A DNA stretch of 64,000 bases from Mycoplasmopsis agassizii. Lineage in GTDB: Bacteria > Bacillota_I > Bacilli_A > Mycoplasmatales > Metamycoplasmataceae. Position 1 is the first letter of the stretch. Every line of letters starts with the position of its first letter. The notes under the pieces were generated by a model. It searched no databases, was not told the DNA's origin, and worked only from the letters and a program-made list of their open reading frames with translations. Of the stretch, positions 10,741-21,913 are shown one piece after another. Where the stretch lies: positions 124,001 to 188,000 of the forward strand of contig NZ_NQMN01000002.1 of NCBI RefSeq assembly GCF_002272945.1, read 5' to 3'. Both the position numbers and the translations under genes were made by a program.

Positions 10741-13700
10741 ATGAACAACTTTGTTAACCTTCACTTAAACACAGAATTTAGTTTCTTAAATTCAAAAATA
10801 ACTATTAAAGATTTAATAAAATTTGCATCAGAAAATCAGATGCAATATTTAGCAATAACAGACCAAAATAATATGTATGCACATGCTGAATTTTATTTTG
10901 CTTGTTTAGAAAATAATATAAAACCAATTTTTGGTTTAGAACTATTTTTAGAAAATAATAAAAGAATTATTTTGATAGCAAAAAATAATAGTGGATTAAT
11001 TAATTTAAGAAGATTATCTTTTAAGGCATTGACTACAGGTCATGCAACACTTTTAGATTTATCTAAAGTACAAGATGATTTAATAATTATCAACCACCCA
11101 CGAGAAAAATTTAGAGTTACTAAAAATGAATTTTTAGAAAATCAAATTAATGATTTTTATAATTCAGAAAATAATTTAGATGATCCAAAATCACTATTTA
11201 TTCAGGAAAATAAAATAATGAATTTTGAAGATAATGAAGCCATTAAAATAATGAATTTTATTAACTCTGATGAGAGCAATAAAAATATGGTTTTTAGCGT
11301 TTTGGAAGATGGTAAAAATGTTAATCAAATCATGATAAATAGAATTCATGATTTAGTTAAAGATATCAATATAACTTTTAAAAAACCAACTTCCTTTATT
11401 CCTAAATTTTCAAAAGAAAATACAGATTCAAAAGAGATTTTAAAAGCACAATTAATTGAAGCATTTAATCAAAAAAATGATGAGTTTAAAAACAATTTAG
11501 ATGAAGCAAAAAATCGGCTTAAAAATGAATTAAGAGTTATTACAAAATTAGGTTTTGAAGACTACTTTTTGATTATTTCAAAAATCATTAAATATGCGAA
11601 AAACACGGGTGTTTTAGTGGGTCCAGGACGTGGTTCTGCTGCAGGTTCTTTAGTTGCTTATTTATTAAAAATAACTGATGTAAATCCATTAAAATATAAC
11701 CTTCTTTTTGAGCGTTTTTTAAACGAAGAAAGAGTAACTTTACCAGATATAGATATTGATATTGAGGCAAGTGAAAGAGACCATTTAATTAATGCTTATA
11801 TTGCACCAAATTATGGCAAATCTAAAGTTGCATCTATTACAACATATTCTTATTTAGCAGCAAAAAGTGCACTAAAAGATATAAATAGATATTACCAAAC
11901 AAATGAGCCTGAAAATTCACTTAGCGTGACAGCAATTAATGAATTATCTAAGTACTTAAAAGACAAAAAAACTATTGCTGAAAATTTAGAAACAAATAAA
12001 GAATTACAACGCTTTATGAACAAGGGTTCATCGGGAACTTTAAAACTAAAAGAAATTTATTTAAATCTTTTTGAAAAAGCAAAATTAATTGAAGGTGCAC
12101 CACGACAAAGTGGTACACATGCAGCAGGATTAATTATTTCAGATGAAGATCTAATAAATTATTTACCTGTTACTCAAGATTTAGATAAAGGTTTTTTTAA
12201 AATTCAATATGACAAAGAATACCTTGAAAAATTAGGTTTTTTAAAAATTGATTTTCTTTCTCTACAAGCTTTAACTGTCGTTAAATCAATTATTAAATTT
12301 ATAAAAACTCATAGCCAAAATGCTAATGCAGAAGTTGTTTCAAATAACCTGGATTTAGCACATTTAGATCCGAATAATATTCAATATCAAGAAGATATTA
12401 AAGACTTAATTTCTTCAGGAAAAACAATTGGTTTATTTCAAATTGAATCAAGTAATATGACAAATGTTTTTAAAAGAGCAAAGGTAAATGTTTTCAAAGA
12501 TATCTACGATATCATTGCACTTTATAGACCTGGGCCAATGGAATACATTAATACTTATATTGAAAATAAACATAACCCAAATAAGATTGAAAAAATTCAT
12601 CCAGTGTATGATGAAATTTTAAAACAGACAAATGGGGTTTTGATTTACCAAGAACAAGTTATGGAGATTGCTCAAAAAATTGCAGGACTAAGTTTTGCTA
12701 AAGCAGATTTATTTAGAAGGGCAATTGGTAAAAAAGATCAAGTCATGCTTGATTCCATGAAAGGTGAATTTTTATTAGGAGCTAAAAATAATGGATTTCC
12801 AACTAATCTAGCAGAAAATATTTTTGAAAAAATTCAATCCTTTGCAGAATATGGATTTAATAAAAGTCATGCCGTTGCTTATGCATATTTAACTTATTAC
12901 ACAGCTTATTTAAAAGCTAAATTCCCTTTATATTTTTATGCAGCTCAAATTGAAAAAGTTAAAGGTGATCAAGATAAATTAAAACTTATCTTGGATGAAA
13001 TTAAAGATACACAAAATATAAAAGTGGCTTCACCTACTATTAATCGCTTGACCTTAGCAGATACAATTGATTTAAAAACTAGAACAATTTATTTACCCCT
13101 AGACATGATTAAATCTTTTGGTGAATCAACACTTAATAAGTTATTAGTTGAATTTAAAACAAGAAACAAGTTCACAAACTTTTATAACTTTGCAATTCGT
13201 GCAAAAATGGCTGGTTTAACTCAAAAAAATATTGAACTGCTGATCGAAGCAAGTGTTTTAAGAGAATTTGGAACTCAAAATCAACTTAAAGAAAAACTAA
13301 CTGATGCTAACCTTTTATATAAAGAACTTGAAGCTTTTGCAAAACTAAACAAGCAAGACACTATCGATATTGATAATTTAGAAACCGAAAGCGATTTCAT
13401 TAACGAAAATGAAAGAGATGTCGAGCAGGAAAAAATTAACGAGCAAAAACATTTAGGTCGAGTTTTTAACTTTGCAGAATCAGTTAATCTAGGTAATATG
13501 CAAGAAGAGCAAATTGCTGAACTAGAAATTACAATTACTAGAATTGGTCAAAAGGATACAGACCGAGGTGGTAACTTAATTTATATGAACTTTACTGATG
13601 CTTATCAAAATAGTGGGGTCATGTTTTTCAAAAAAAACAATCAAGATATTCTTGATCAGGTTAAAAAAGATCAAAAATATCTAGTTAGAATTCAAAAAAA

Positions 13701-13770
13701 TAAAGCCAAAAGTTCGAATAACGTTTTTAGTGTTTTAGAAGTTTTGGCGACAAAGGAAACTGATGAATAA
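10741..13770 (+). CDS. dnaE: DNA polymerase III alpha subunit DnaE
   Basis: The 1009-residue protein begins with a PHP domain (NLHLNTEFSFLNSK), although its metal-binding His/Asp set looks partly degenerate. The polymerase core follows: GPGRGSAAGSLVAY near residue 298, catalytic PDIDIDIE near 335 (PDxDxD), YRPGPMEYI near 597 and FNKSHAVAYAYLTYYTAYLKA near 707. A C-terminal OB-fold region is present (FAESVNLGNMQEEQIAELEITITRI). It lacks the exonuclease domain of PolC, so it is the DnaE type. In Firmicutes DnaE extends RNA primers before PolC takes over. Its stop overlaps the next ATG. Confidence 0.95.
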   Translation: MNNFVNLHLNTEFSFLNSKITIKDLIKFASENQMQYLAITDQNNMYAHAEFYFACLENNIKPIFGLELFLENNKRIILIAKNNSGLINLRRLSFKALTTGHATLLDLSKVQDDLIIINHPREKFRVTKNEFLENQINDFYNSENNLDDPKSLFIQENKIMNFEDNEAIKIMNFINSDESNKNMVFSVLEDGKNVNQIMINRIHDLVKDINITFKKPTSFIPKFSKENTDSKEILKAQLIEAFNQKNDEFKNNLDEAKNRLKNELRVITKLGFEDYFLIISKIIKYAKNTGVLVGPGRGSAAGSLVAYLLKITDVNPLKYNLLFERFLNEERVTLPDIDIDIEASERDHLINAYIAPNYGKSKVASITTYSYLAAKSALKDINRYYQTNEPENSLSVTAINELSKYLKDKKTIAENLETNKELQRFMNKGSSGTLKLKEIYLNLFEKAKLIEGAPRQSGTHAAGLIISDEDLINYLPVTQDLDKGFFKIQYDKEYLEKLGFLKIDFLSLQALTVVKSIIKFIKTHSQNANAEVVSNNLDLAHLDPNNIQYQEDIKDLISSGKTIGLFQIESSNMTNVFKRAKVNVFKDIYDIIALYRPGPMEYINTYIENKHNPNKIEKIHPVYDEILKQTNGVLIYQEQVMEIAQKIAGLSFAKADLFRRAIGKKDQVMLDSMKGEFLLGAKNNGFPTNLAENIFEKIQSFAEYGFNKSHAVAYAYLTYYTAYLKAKFPLYFYAAQIEKVKGDQDKLKLILDEIKDTQNIKVASPTINRLTLADTIDLKTRTIYLPLDMIKSFGESTLNKLLVEFKTRNKFTNFYNFAIRAKMAGLTQKNIELLIEASVLREFGTQNQLKEKLTDANLLYKELEAFAKLNKQDTIDIDNLETESDFINENERDVEQEKINEQKHLGRVFNFAESVNLGNMQEEQIAELEITITRIGQKDTDRGGNLIYMNFTDAYQNSGVMFFKKNNQDILDQVKKDQKYLVRIQKNKAKSSNNVFSVLEVLATKETDE

Positions 13771-14635
13771 TCAACATAAACGCATTTTATTAATCGATGG
13801 CTCTTATCTAGCCTTTCGCTCTTTTTATGCTGCACAAAGTGCTAAATATATCACTAGCACGGAGCATTTTTTCTTCATGTCATTACTTAGTTTAATTAAA
13901 AGTATTGCACCCACTCATTTATATATAGCAACTGATGTGCCCGGAAAAACCTGAAGACACGAAGCATATGAAGGTTATAAAGCGACACGTTCAGAAACTC
14001 CTGAGCAGTTTCGTGAAGACTTAAAGAGTATTTTTAACTTATTAAAAGCAGCTAACTTTGCTTTTGGTGGTAAAACTAATCATGAAGCTGATGATGTAAT
14101 TGCAACATTAGCACAACATAAATCTGATAATGACCTAGTTTACATTTTTTCTAAAGACCATGATTTATTACAATTAGTTGAAAAAAATATTTTTGTTACT
14201 CATGACACAAAACTAGAAAAAATGTACACAATCGATAACTTCTTAGATGAATATGGAGTTTTACCTTCGCAAATTCCTGATTTAAAAGGGCTAGCAGGTG
14301 ATTCAAGCGATAACTTAAAAGGGGTCCCTGGAATTGGTAAAAAAACTGCCGCTAAATTATTAACCGAATTTAATAATTTAGAAAACTTATATGAAAAACT
14401 AGCAGATTCATCAGTTTCAGATAAGCAAAAGGAAAAACTTTTTGAAAATAAAGAACTAGTTTTTCAATGTAAAAAACTAGCCACTTTAACTAAAGATCTT
14501 GATTTAGGTTTAGATGATGAAGATTATCGCTTAAAAGTCAATTTTGATCAGTCAGCAAGAGAATCTTTTGCTGAAAAAAAACTAAATACTGTCAGCAGAG
14601 AACTAGAGGAACTATATGAAAGCGATAACTGGTAA
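13763..14635 (+). CDS. 5'-3' exonuclease (PolA N-terminal domain type)
   Basis: The 290-residue protein is a stand-alone flap/5' nuclease, without the DNA polymerase I Klenow part. Signs are LLIDGSYLAFRSFYA at the start, HEADDVIATLA near residue 110, FSKDHDLLQLV near 130, and the helix-hairpin-helix DLKGLAGDSSDNLKGVPGIGKKTAAKLL near 173-200. Asp residues in these motifs bind the two metals. It removes RNA primers from Okazaki fragments. The start overlaps dnaE by 8 nt and the end overlaps coaE by 20 nt, so the cluster is tightly coupled. TGA at 13952 is Trp. Confidence 0.93.
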
Positions 14636-15152
14636 GGCTTTTAGTGGAAAAAGTTACTTTGCTAATCAGTTGCGTGAGTTAGGCTTTAAAGTTTTAATAG
14701 GTGATGAATTTTATAGGTCAAATTACATGGCAAACCAGCCTAGTTATAACGCTATTAAAAGCGAACTAGGTAGTGAATTTGTAACTGAAACAGAGGTTGA
14801 TAGGCAAAAGTTGAGAGATTGACTGCTGGCTGATTTAACTAACCTTGATAAGCTAAGCAAAGTGGTCCATCCCTACCTTTACGAGCACTTAAAGTCAAAC
14901 TACTACGATTTTGTCGAAATCGCCGACATAAACAATAAAAATTTTAATTTTTTTGCACTTTTTTCTAAGATTTATGTTCTAAATGTCAATGATCAACAGA
15001 GACAAAAACATATCAAAAATCGCAATGTTAATAAGTCTCAAATTGAGCTTTTTGAGGCGATAAATAGGGCTTTTTCGAACGAAAACGTTGTTAATATATC
15101 CTATGAAGAACGGCAAAATCCAGAATTTCTTAAACAGTTTTTAAAAAAATAG
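14616..15152 (+). CDS. coaE: Dephospho-CoA kinase
   Basis: The 178-residue protein phosphorylates the 3'-hydroxyl of dephospho-CoA, the last CoA step. Its P-loop is AITGKAFSGKSYFA at residues 3-16; a DEFYR motif follows near 30, and VVHPYLYEHL near 82 matches the conserved HP of CoaE. The LID-type region has KHIKNRNVNKSQ. The sequence is diverged but the order of motifs is right. It overlaps the exonuclease gene; B. subtilis also has polA, coaE, dnaB and dnaI in one neighbourhood. CoaD is encoded at 29859. Confidence 0.85.
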
Positions 15153-15206
15153 CCTTTTAGGTCTCATAATAATCTGTAGAGAGATTTGAACTGAAGAGGT
15201 GAGCGT

Positions 15207-16196
15207 ATGAAATATGACAATTTTGTAATTCAACTGTATGAAGAATACAGTGAAAAAGATTTTAGAAATCTACGTATTTTATATTTACCTATTATCGGTT
15301 TTGAAACTGCTATGCTATTACAATTACTTGCTGACCATCATAAAGTAAGTAAGCAATTTAATTACAGTCTAGATCGCTTTTTAATGTCGAATTTTATTAG
15401 CATTAATAAGTTTGAAGAAATGCTTGCTCAACTACAAGCATGTGGTCTTGTAGTTGCAAAAAATAATGATGCAAAACATTTCACTCTTTTTTATTTGGCA
15501 AAAATAAATAACTCAGAAGAATTTTTTAGTAATAAGATTTTAAGTTCTTATTTACTAAAAAAAGTTGGTCAAAATAGATTTAATGAAATCAAAAGTTATT
15601 TTGTAAAAGAAGAACTATTTGATGAAAGTGAATTCACAATTGAGTCAAAAAGTTTTTCAGAAGTTTTTGGAAAAGTTACAATTAATGAGAAAGCATTTGC
15701 TAGTGAACAGACATTAACTCTTGAACTAAATAATCAGATTTTTCATTCAAATGAAGAAGCTGCTTTTAAATTAAATACAGAGCAATTTATATACTATTTA
15801 CAGGGTCATGTTGCTGATCAAAATTTAATAAAATTAATTAAAACATGAATGCTAAAAAGTCGTCAAAATATTATTAATTTAGTAATCAATTATGTATGAA
15901 AAAGAGATGGCAAAATTATTGAAAGAAAAATAGAAAAAATAATTAATGATTTAGCCAATAGAGGGCTAAATACTTTTGAAGATGTTAAGTCTCATTTTTC
16001 AAATATACTGTTTGACACAAAGCGTTCACTTTCAAAAAATATTGGTGAAAAAAGTTTTTCACCAAATGCAAATCACAAACTGAATCACAATATTTCTAAT
16101 ACAGATGATTTAGAAATCAAGAATCAAAAATCAAATATTTTAGATGATGATAGACAAGCTGCATTTACAAGATTTTTAGAAAACTTTAGCAAATAA
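15207..16196 (+). CDS. DnaB-like replication initiation / membrane attachment protein
   Basis: The 329-residue protein is mostly helical with an N-terminal winged-helix-like part (YLPIIGFETAMLLQLL, INKFEEMLAQLQACGLV). The C-terminal stretch VWKRDGKIIERKIEKIINDLANRGLNTFEDVKSHF resembles the DnaB/DnaD second domain, which helps remodel DNA at the origin and restart sites. A Shine-Dalgarno AGAGGTGA precedes ATG 15207. The DnaI-like gene follows after 2 nt, the same pair that loads DnaC helicase in B. subtilis. This DnaB is the Firmicute initiator, not the E. coli helicase of that name. Confidence 0.75.
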
Positions 16197-16198
16197 TT

Positions 16199-17119
16199 AT
16201 GGATAAAAAAGATACTAAAAAGCCCTATTTTTCAGGTGAATTCGACAAAATTAAAGTTTCTTCATATGGCTTTAAAAATTCATTAGAAGACACTTGAAAA
16301 AAAATTAAATCAAGTAATTGATTTAAAGAATTTGAAAATGAATCAATTAATAAAAATAAAATTCCTGTTGAAGTTTTTGAAAAAGAAATTGAAAAATTTG
16401 CTATTGAAATGCTCGATGCAACAATGGATGAAGAACTAGATAAAGATGATTTAGTAAAAAAAGCAATTACTAAAAAATTTGTTTTTACAAACAAAAATAG
16501 AATTGAAATTGTACCTGTTTATTTAGAGAATAAAGAGGGTAGAAAATTACGCTTTGAATTGAACTTTAAATCAGTGTCAAATTATTATTTTGATTTTGAT
16601 GATTTGTACCAATTTATTTCGCCTAAAAAGACACCATTGCTTTTTAAAAATAAAAAGAATTATTTAATTTGTTTTGGTGATGAAAATAACTTTTATTTTA
16701 TGCATCCAGTTGAATCTATTTTTATTTTAAGTGAGTCATTAACTAGACGTTCTCACAAAGTTTTGCATATTGATTTTAGATTATTTATAAGTCAAATTCA
16801 AAATAAAAATAAGCAACAAGTTGAACAAAGTCAAGTTAGTTTTCATGAAGCATTAAATAGTGATTTTTTAATAATTGAAAATTTAGATCCTTCAACTAAC
16901 CCTTGAGATTTGGATAACTTTTTAGTTCCTATTCTTCATAAAACTAGTGTTTCTAATTTAAAAGTACTGCTTGTTTTAAATAGCGATAAAGAAGCTTTTG
17001 TTAAAAAATATTTAGAAAAAACTACTATTAATAAACAATATTTGCAACATATATTACAAAGTTTTTTCGATAAAGTTGTTAATTCATTTCCTTTAAATGA
17101 CACCAAAAAATCAAAATAA
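16199..17119 (+). CDS. DnaI-like primosomal protein lacking a visible P-loop
   Basis: The 306-residue protein occupies the dnaI position right after the DnaB-like gene. The C-terminal half aligns by layout to the DnaI/DnaC AAA+ domain: a hydrophobic strand YLICFGDENNFYFM near residue 155 sits where Walker A is expected, LHIDFRLFISQIQ follows, and FLIIENLDPSTNPWDLDNFLVPIL near 223 sits where Walker B (LILDDIG) is expected. No GxxxxGK(S/T) sequence is present, so ATP binding appears lost. The N-terminal half is charged and helical. A role as helicase loader or partner is inferred from context. TGA at 16297, 16318 and 16904 is Trp. Confidence 0.6.
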
Positions 17120-17120
17120 A

Positions 17121-17146
17121 ATGTCAGTTTGAAACTGACATTTTTG
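17121..17146. terminator. Bidirectional terminator between the DnaI-like gene and pgi
   Basis: ATGTCAGTTT pairs with AACTGACAT around a short loop. There is a T run on the plus side and an A run before the stem that serves the minus strand. Confidence 0.75.
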
Positions 17147-17147
17147 C

Positions 17148-18431
17148 TTATTTTTTAAGTTTATGATTCATATTGTTTTTGTAAACTTCAACGCCTGGTT
17201 GGTCAAAAGGATTAACATCTAATAAGTAGGCACTGATGGCAACTGCTCTTTCAAAAAACATGAATAGTGCACCAAGACTTTCTTCTGAATTATCACTTAA
17301 TAAAACCTGAATATTTGGAACTGAACCTACTGCAAAATGGGCATCAACAGTTGCTTCATAAGCTGCTCTGTTTATATTATGAACACTAGTATCAATTAAA
17401 TAATTTAATTGATCTAGATCATCGACTGTATCTTCAATTGAAATATCAATTTTTGGTCTTTCAACTCAAATAACTGTTTCATAAAGTACTTTTGAACCAT
17501 CTTGAATAAATTGTCCAATTGAGTGTAAATCTCTAGTGAAAAGTGCAGTTGAAGGGAAAACTCCTTTGCGTAATTTTCCTTCTGATTCACCAAATAATTG
17601 TCTTCATCATTCTAAGAAATATAGGTGTGAATTTTCATATGAAACTAGTAATTCAACAGGGTAGCGCTTATGAAGTAAGTGTCTAGCAACTGCATATTTA
17701 TAAGCATCATTTAAATCTAGATCGCTACTTTTAAAATATTGATTTGCTTCAGCAGCACCTTTAATAACTTTTAAAGCATCAATTCCTGCACATAACATTG
17801 GGAAAATTCCTACAGGTGTTAAAACTGAGAATCTACCACCAATATTTTCGGGTAAAATGAACTTTGTATATTTTCTTTCTCTAACAAATTCTGCTAATAA
17901 ACCATTATTTGCATCAGTAATTGCAACGATATATTTTGAAGCATTATTTGGTCCGATTTTGCGCTCTAATAAGAGTCTAAATTCACGGAAAGCAATTGAA
18001 GGTTCTAGTGTTTTACCACTTTTTGAAATCACACAGATAGCAAATTTTTTGCTATCAGCATATTGCAGTTTTTGATATAAATCAGTACTTGATAAATTTG
18101 TTCCTGCAAACATTACTTCCATAGAATTTCTAACAGGATATTCACCTTTAATAAAATCAATCGCTGCTTTTGCTCCTAAAAATGAACCACCAATACCAAT
18201 AACTACAAGTAGTTCAACTTGTTCTTCAACAAGTTCTTTAGCTTTAGCTTCCATTGCTCTAAACTCTTCCATGTTATAGTTTTCAGCTAAATCTTTTCAA
18301 CCTAGCATTTCAAAACCAGGAGCTGAAAAGTTGTTCATTTTATCATTAATATATTTGACTTTTTCAGCATATTCAAAGATATCGTGATCTTTGATAGTGC
18401 TTTTACTTAAATCTAATTTGATTTTTTTCAT
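17148..18431 (-). CDS. pgi: Glucose-6-phosphate isomerase
   Basis: The 427-residue enzyme interconverts glucose-6-phosphate and fructose-6-phosphate, linking the PTS products (EIICBA genes at 34670 and 37736) to glycolysis. Conserved blocks include [48 protein letters not shown] and the C-terminal [12 protein letters not shown] with the catalytic Lys region. Length matches short bacterial forms. The start at 18431 gives [11 protein letters not shown]. It overlaps the upstream S1-domain gene by 19 nt, so the two are coupled. TGA codons at Trp positions interrupt the frame under the standard code. Confidence 0.96.
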
Positions 18432-18754
18432 TCTTTAACTTCCTTATCTAAGTGTTTTTTTAAATTACGAAAGCCACCGACTGTCTGTTTTAGTTGATAG
18501 TGTGAAGGACTAGTGTCTAGATTAGGGCGCAAATTGTTGAAACTTGCTTCAAAATACTGCTGATCATCATCTACCTTAGTAATCTGCACTTCAATAAATT
18601 CACCTATTAGCAAAAAATCTTTAACATCTTCTCTTAATTTTTGCCCTTTAGCATTTTCTTGAATTATGCCCCTTCAATGCCCAACATATTTAATGTGAAC
18701 ACCTTTTCCATTGATTTTATAAATTTTAACTTTTAGAATCTGATCGACTTTCAT
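18413..18754 (-). CDS. S1-domain RNA-binding protein (YugI/GSP13-like)
   Basis: The 113-residue protein has an S1-type beta barrel: MKVDQILKVKIYKINGKGVHIKYVGHWRGIIQ at its start fits the usual S1 opening, and LLIGEFIEVQITKVDDDQQYFEASF fits the closing strands. The C-terminus (HYQLKQTVGGFRNLKKHLDKEV) resembles small stress proteins of the YugI type. B. subtilis yugI also lies close to pgi. TGA is Trp at the HW position and near the end; the stop is TAG 18413-18415 within pgi. Upstream on the minus strand TATAAT (18764-18769) lies 9 nt before ATG. Confidence 0.75.
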
Positions 18755-18882
18755 AACTTGATTATTATATAAGAATATTGCTGATTTGTATTTTTGATTA
18801 TAAAAAAGCAAAATCATAAATTTTTGCTTTTTTTAATGGCGAAACTAGTCATAAAATTTGATTAAATTTAAAAAAAAATCTT

Positions 18883-18888
18883 TATAAT
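18883..18888 (+). promoter_or_regulatory. -10 box of the SRP RNA gene
   Basis: TATAAT lies 7 nt before the first base of the SRP RNA stem. Confidence 0.6.
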
Positions 18889-18894
18889 AACTTT

Positions 18895-18982
18895 GCCTAT
18901 AGAATGATAACCTTGTAACCTGGTCAGGACAGAGATGTAGCAGCCACATCGAGAAGTATCGTGTCTGTAGGTTTTTTATTTT
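18895..18982 (+). ncRNA. ffs: Signal recognition particle RNA (4.5S/scRNA)
   Basis: The hallmark helix 8 sequence is present: GGTC-AGG-ACA-GAGA-TGT-AGCA-GCC, with a GNRA tetraloop between asymmetric internal loops, the binding site for Ffh. The outer stem pairs CCTATAGA (18896-18903) with TCTGTAGG (18964-18971). T6 directly after it terminates transcription. The RNA is about 80 nt, the short bacterial type. With SecA and trigger factor in the window it belongs to the protein targeting machinery. Confidence 0.92.
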
Positions 18983-19134
18983 CTAAAAAACCTACAGATT
19001 TTAGTTAAATTAGTTTTAAAAAACTGCTTTTTTGACTTATTCTTTGCATTCTTTTAACAAAACAAAAAACCTTTATTTTTGACAATAGTTTATAATATGA
19101 AAATAATTTTCAAAAAATTATTAAGGTTTTAAAT

Positions 19135-19908
19135 ATGACACTCTCATATATTTTTTTATTTCTAACGGGTCTAGGTGTCATTGGATGGCTTGCTCTTTTT
19201 TATTACGGAAGATACTTTTTAAAAAAAGACCTCGCAAGACAAGAACATCAAGTTTTAAATTTATTTAAGAATAATGATTTACCTGTTTTGACTTCATATG
19301 TTGATAGCAAAATAGCTAGAAAAGAAAACAAGAAAAATTTTTTAATTAAACTTTTGCCTTTAATTTTTTGTTCTTTTTTACCAGCCATAATATCAACAAT
19401 AATTGTTTTAATTGACCCAATTGTAATTGATGAAAATAACCCTGATTTTGAAAATTTTCCTTTAGGACTTTATATTGCAATGTGAGTTTTGTCTGCACTA
19501 ATTTTTACCTTTTATATATGAGTTATTTTGAAAACAGCAAAGAAAATACAGCAATTACAAGTTGAAGAATTAAAGAAATTTGAAGTCCAAGATTTGAAAT
19601 CTTTATATGATCAAATTTCTAATAGTTCATACAACATTCATTCCTGAGAAAAGAATACAAAAGAATATTTATCAACTATGAAACAACTAGAGGTTCAATT
19701 TAAAAATAGTAACAACTTAACAATTGAAGATAAATATAATTTATATCTTAAAGTGGTTTATAAGTCGCTTGAAAAATTTGATTATTCTTTTGCTAATTCA
19801 CAAACATCGACAAAAGAGAATTACAAGATAGCATTTTCAAAAAATATTTTTGAAACAGTTTTTAAAAAAGAAATAGTTGATTGAAAAAATACTTACTTTG
19901 TAAAATAA
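19135..19908 (+). CDS. Three-TM paralogous membrane protein 1
   Basis: The 257-residue protein is the first of five tandem relatives (19135-23580). Hydrophobic segments lie near residues 4-26, 70-93 and 112-132, followed by a soluble C-terminal domain. Shared signatures are a DLPVLTSYVDSKI-type motif after TM1, a DKYNLYLKVV motif in the C-terminal half, and a closing FSKNIFETVFKKEIVDW motif. No known family is recognised and no catalytic residues are evident. AAGG upstream acts as ribosome-binding site; a TATAAT precedes it near 19090. Three in-frame TGA codons are Trp. Function unknown. Confidence 0.75.
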
Positions 19909-19984
19909 TTTTTAGCTCATGCACTTTAGTGTAAGGAAGAAATTTAAAAAATTATTCTTTAATAATATGGAAGGAGAAATAAAA

Positions 19985-20746
19985 ATGTTTTCAATCTTAA
20001 TATGAATAATATTTGGTTTTACTTTCTTAATTTATTTAGTTCCATTAGGAGCATTATTCATAACTAAAGGTTTAATTATAAATGTTAATAGCAAAATTAT
20101 GAACGTTTTTAAGAACAATAAAATTCCATTTATAACTGGTTATGTTACAGGAAAATATAGTCATCAACTCCTTCGAAATGTAATTGTCGGTGAATGATTT
20201 TTAATTATTTTTTTATCTTTCATACCCTTAATTTTTATATCACTTGCTTATTCAATAAATATAAATATTTTAAACATTAGAATTGAACAAAACATAGATA
20301 TTACTATTGAAAAAGTAGTTTTTGGTTTAACAGGATTTTTTACAATAATCTATTGATTATTGATGTCTTTGGTAGTTAAAAGAAATAAAAAACTCAGACT
20401 AATAAATTTAAATATTTCAACAAATCAATTTAGAAAAAGCGAATTAAAAAATTTATATTTAGAAATGAATGCAATACAAGATAATTATGATGATTTAAAC
20501 ATATATTACAAAATCATCGTATGAAGAGATAAACGCATAATAAAAAAGTTGGAAACTGAAAATACTTTAAACGATAAATATAATTTGTATATTTTTTCAG
20601 TCAATCACATAGCAACAAATATAAAATTTTATTCACTTGAAAAGGGAAAAATAAGTGATGCTAGATTTTTAAATGCATATGCAAAGAAAGTATTTAATAC
20701 TATTTTTGAAAAGGAAATAACGCTTTGAAAATCTACTGAAAAATAG
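19985..20746 (+). CDS. Three-TM paralogous membrane protein 2
   Basis: The 253-residue member of the tandem family keeps all signatures: IPFITGYVTGKYS after TM1, IEKVVFGLTGF before TM3, NDKYNLYIFSV, and AYAKKVFNTIFEKEITLW at the end. AAGGAG sits 9 nt before ATG 19985. It is separated from copy 1 by 76 nt, so each member appears to have its own translation signals. Function unknown; the constant C-terminal motif suggests a shared soluble domain that acts on the cytoplasmic side. Confidence 0.75.
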
Positions 20747-20830
20747 AAATTATGTTTCGTGATTTTTTGGATTAGGAATGATAAATGAAAATTTTTATTT
20801 TGTATCATCATTAAGTAAAGGAGTATAAAT

Positions 20831-21580
20831 ATGTTTAAACCAGGTATATGAGTTATTTTTGTAGTTTTTAGTCTGCTCCCAGAGGTATTATTTATTCTTC
20901 AACTTTTTTGAATTAACAAATTCATTTTAAAATTTTTAGATCGTATTAAAGATGATTTAACTATGATGGGTGTTCCGTTTTTAACACTTTATGTAAGTGG
21001 TAAATTTTCAAATTCTATAATTAAGCAGTTCTTTTTTATCGAGTTGTTTTTTTCATTTATAGTTTCACTTTTTCCACTTATTTATATGTCACTTTTTTAT
21101 TGAACTCAAATTAAATTTATATCTCAAGATCAAAATATCTTTGTGGAACAGTTAATTTATGGACTATCAGGTCTTTATGCAGTAATCTTATTTAGTTTAT
21201 TGTTATTAAAAACTAGAAGTAATCATAAATTTAGAGTTAATTATATTTCTAACAACACAAATATTTTTAAGAAGGCTGATTTTAGTGTCTTTTATGAAAA
21301 GATAAAAAATATAAAACACGAACTTGGTGATACAGACTTAAGTAATGGAATTTTAGGGATGCAACAAAAGCTTGTTTACAAAAAACTCTATTCAAAAAAG
21401 ATTAAAACTTTTAATGATAAATATAACTTATACATTGTGGCTACTATTAGTATGATAAGAGTACTATCTAGATTTTATTCGAAAAATCCTGTACTTAGTT
21501 ATGATACATTTGTGCTTGCTTACGCAAAAAATATTTTTAAAAAAATATTTGAATACGAAATTCAAAGATGATATAACTAA
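20831..21580 (+). CDS. Three-TM paralogous membrane protein 3
   Basis: The 249-residue copy has VPFLTLYVSGKFS after TM1, VEQLIYGLSGLYAV before TM3, NDKYNLYIVATI, and AYAKNIFKKIFEYEIQRW at the end. AAAGGAG precedes ATG 20831. It ends with WYN then TAA. Relationship to copy 4 is especially close in the segment around SDNQDIQ/SQDQNIF. Function unknown. Confidence 0.75.
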
Positions 21581-21913
21581 AAATTTTAAATTGTTTAATT
21601 TTAATTTTTTAATTACTAATTAACTGTAAAAATGAGTATCTTTTAATTTACTCTTTTTGCAAAAATTATATAATTTAGTTGTTATCTAATTGCTATTACA
21701 ATTTTAGCTAAATTTTAAATTTATAATTCTGTTTTCTTATTGGTGGTAATTTCTTGACAAATAGAAATTTAAAAAATGTAGTAATGAGAATGCAGTATAT
21801 CAAAAATAAGATCAATAATAATTTATGTATTAAATCACTATTCGCTTTTAAAAATATTCTTTTAAAAGTGAATTTGATCTTCGATTTTGTCATGCTCATA
21901 AAAGGAAATATAA
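21581..21913. other. Noncoding gap with a 14-bp inverted repeat
   Basis: No gene is seen. ATTCGCTTTTAAAA near 21838 pairs with TTTTAAAAGTGAAT (one G-U pair) around a 6-nt loop. The hairpin is not followed by a T tract, so it is not an obvious terminator. AAAGGA for copy 4 lies at the right end. Confidence 0.4.

Noticed and set aside
11588-11770. Minus-strand ORF within dnaE and other antisense ORFs (for example 9315, 25278, 28229)
   Set aside because: They lie opposite strongly conserved coding regions and show no independent start signals or recognisable motifs.
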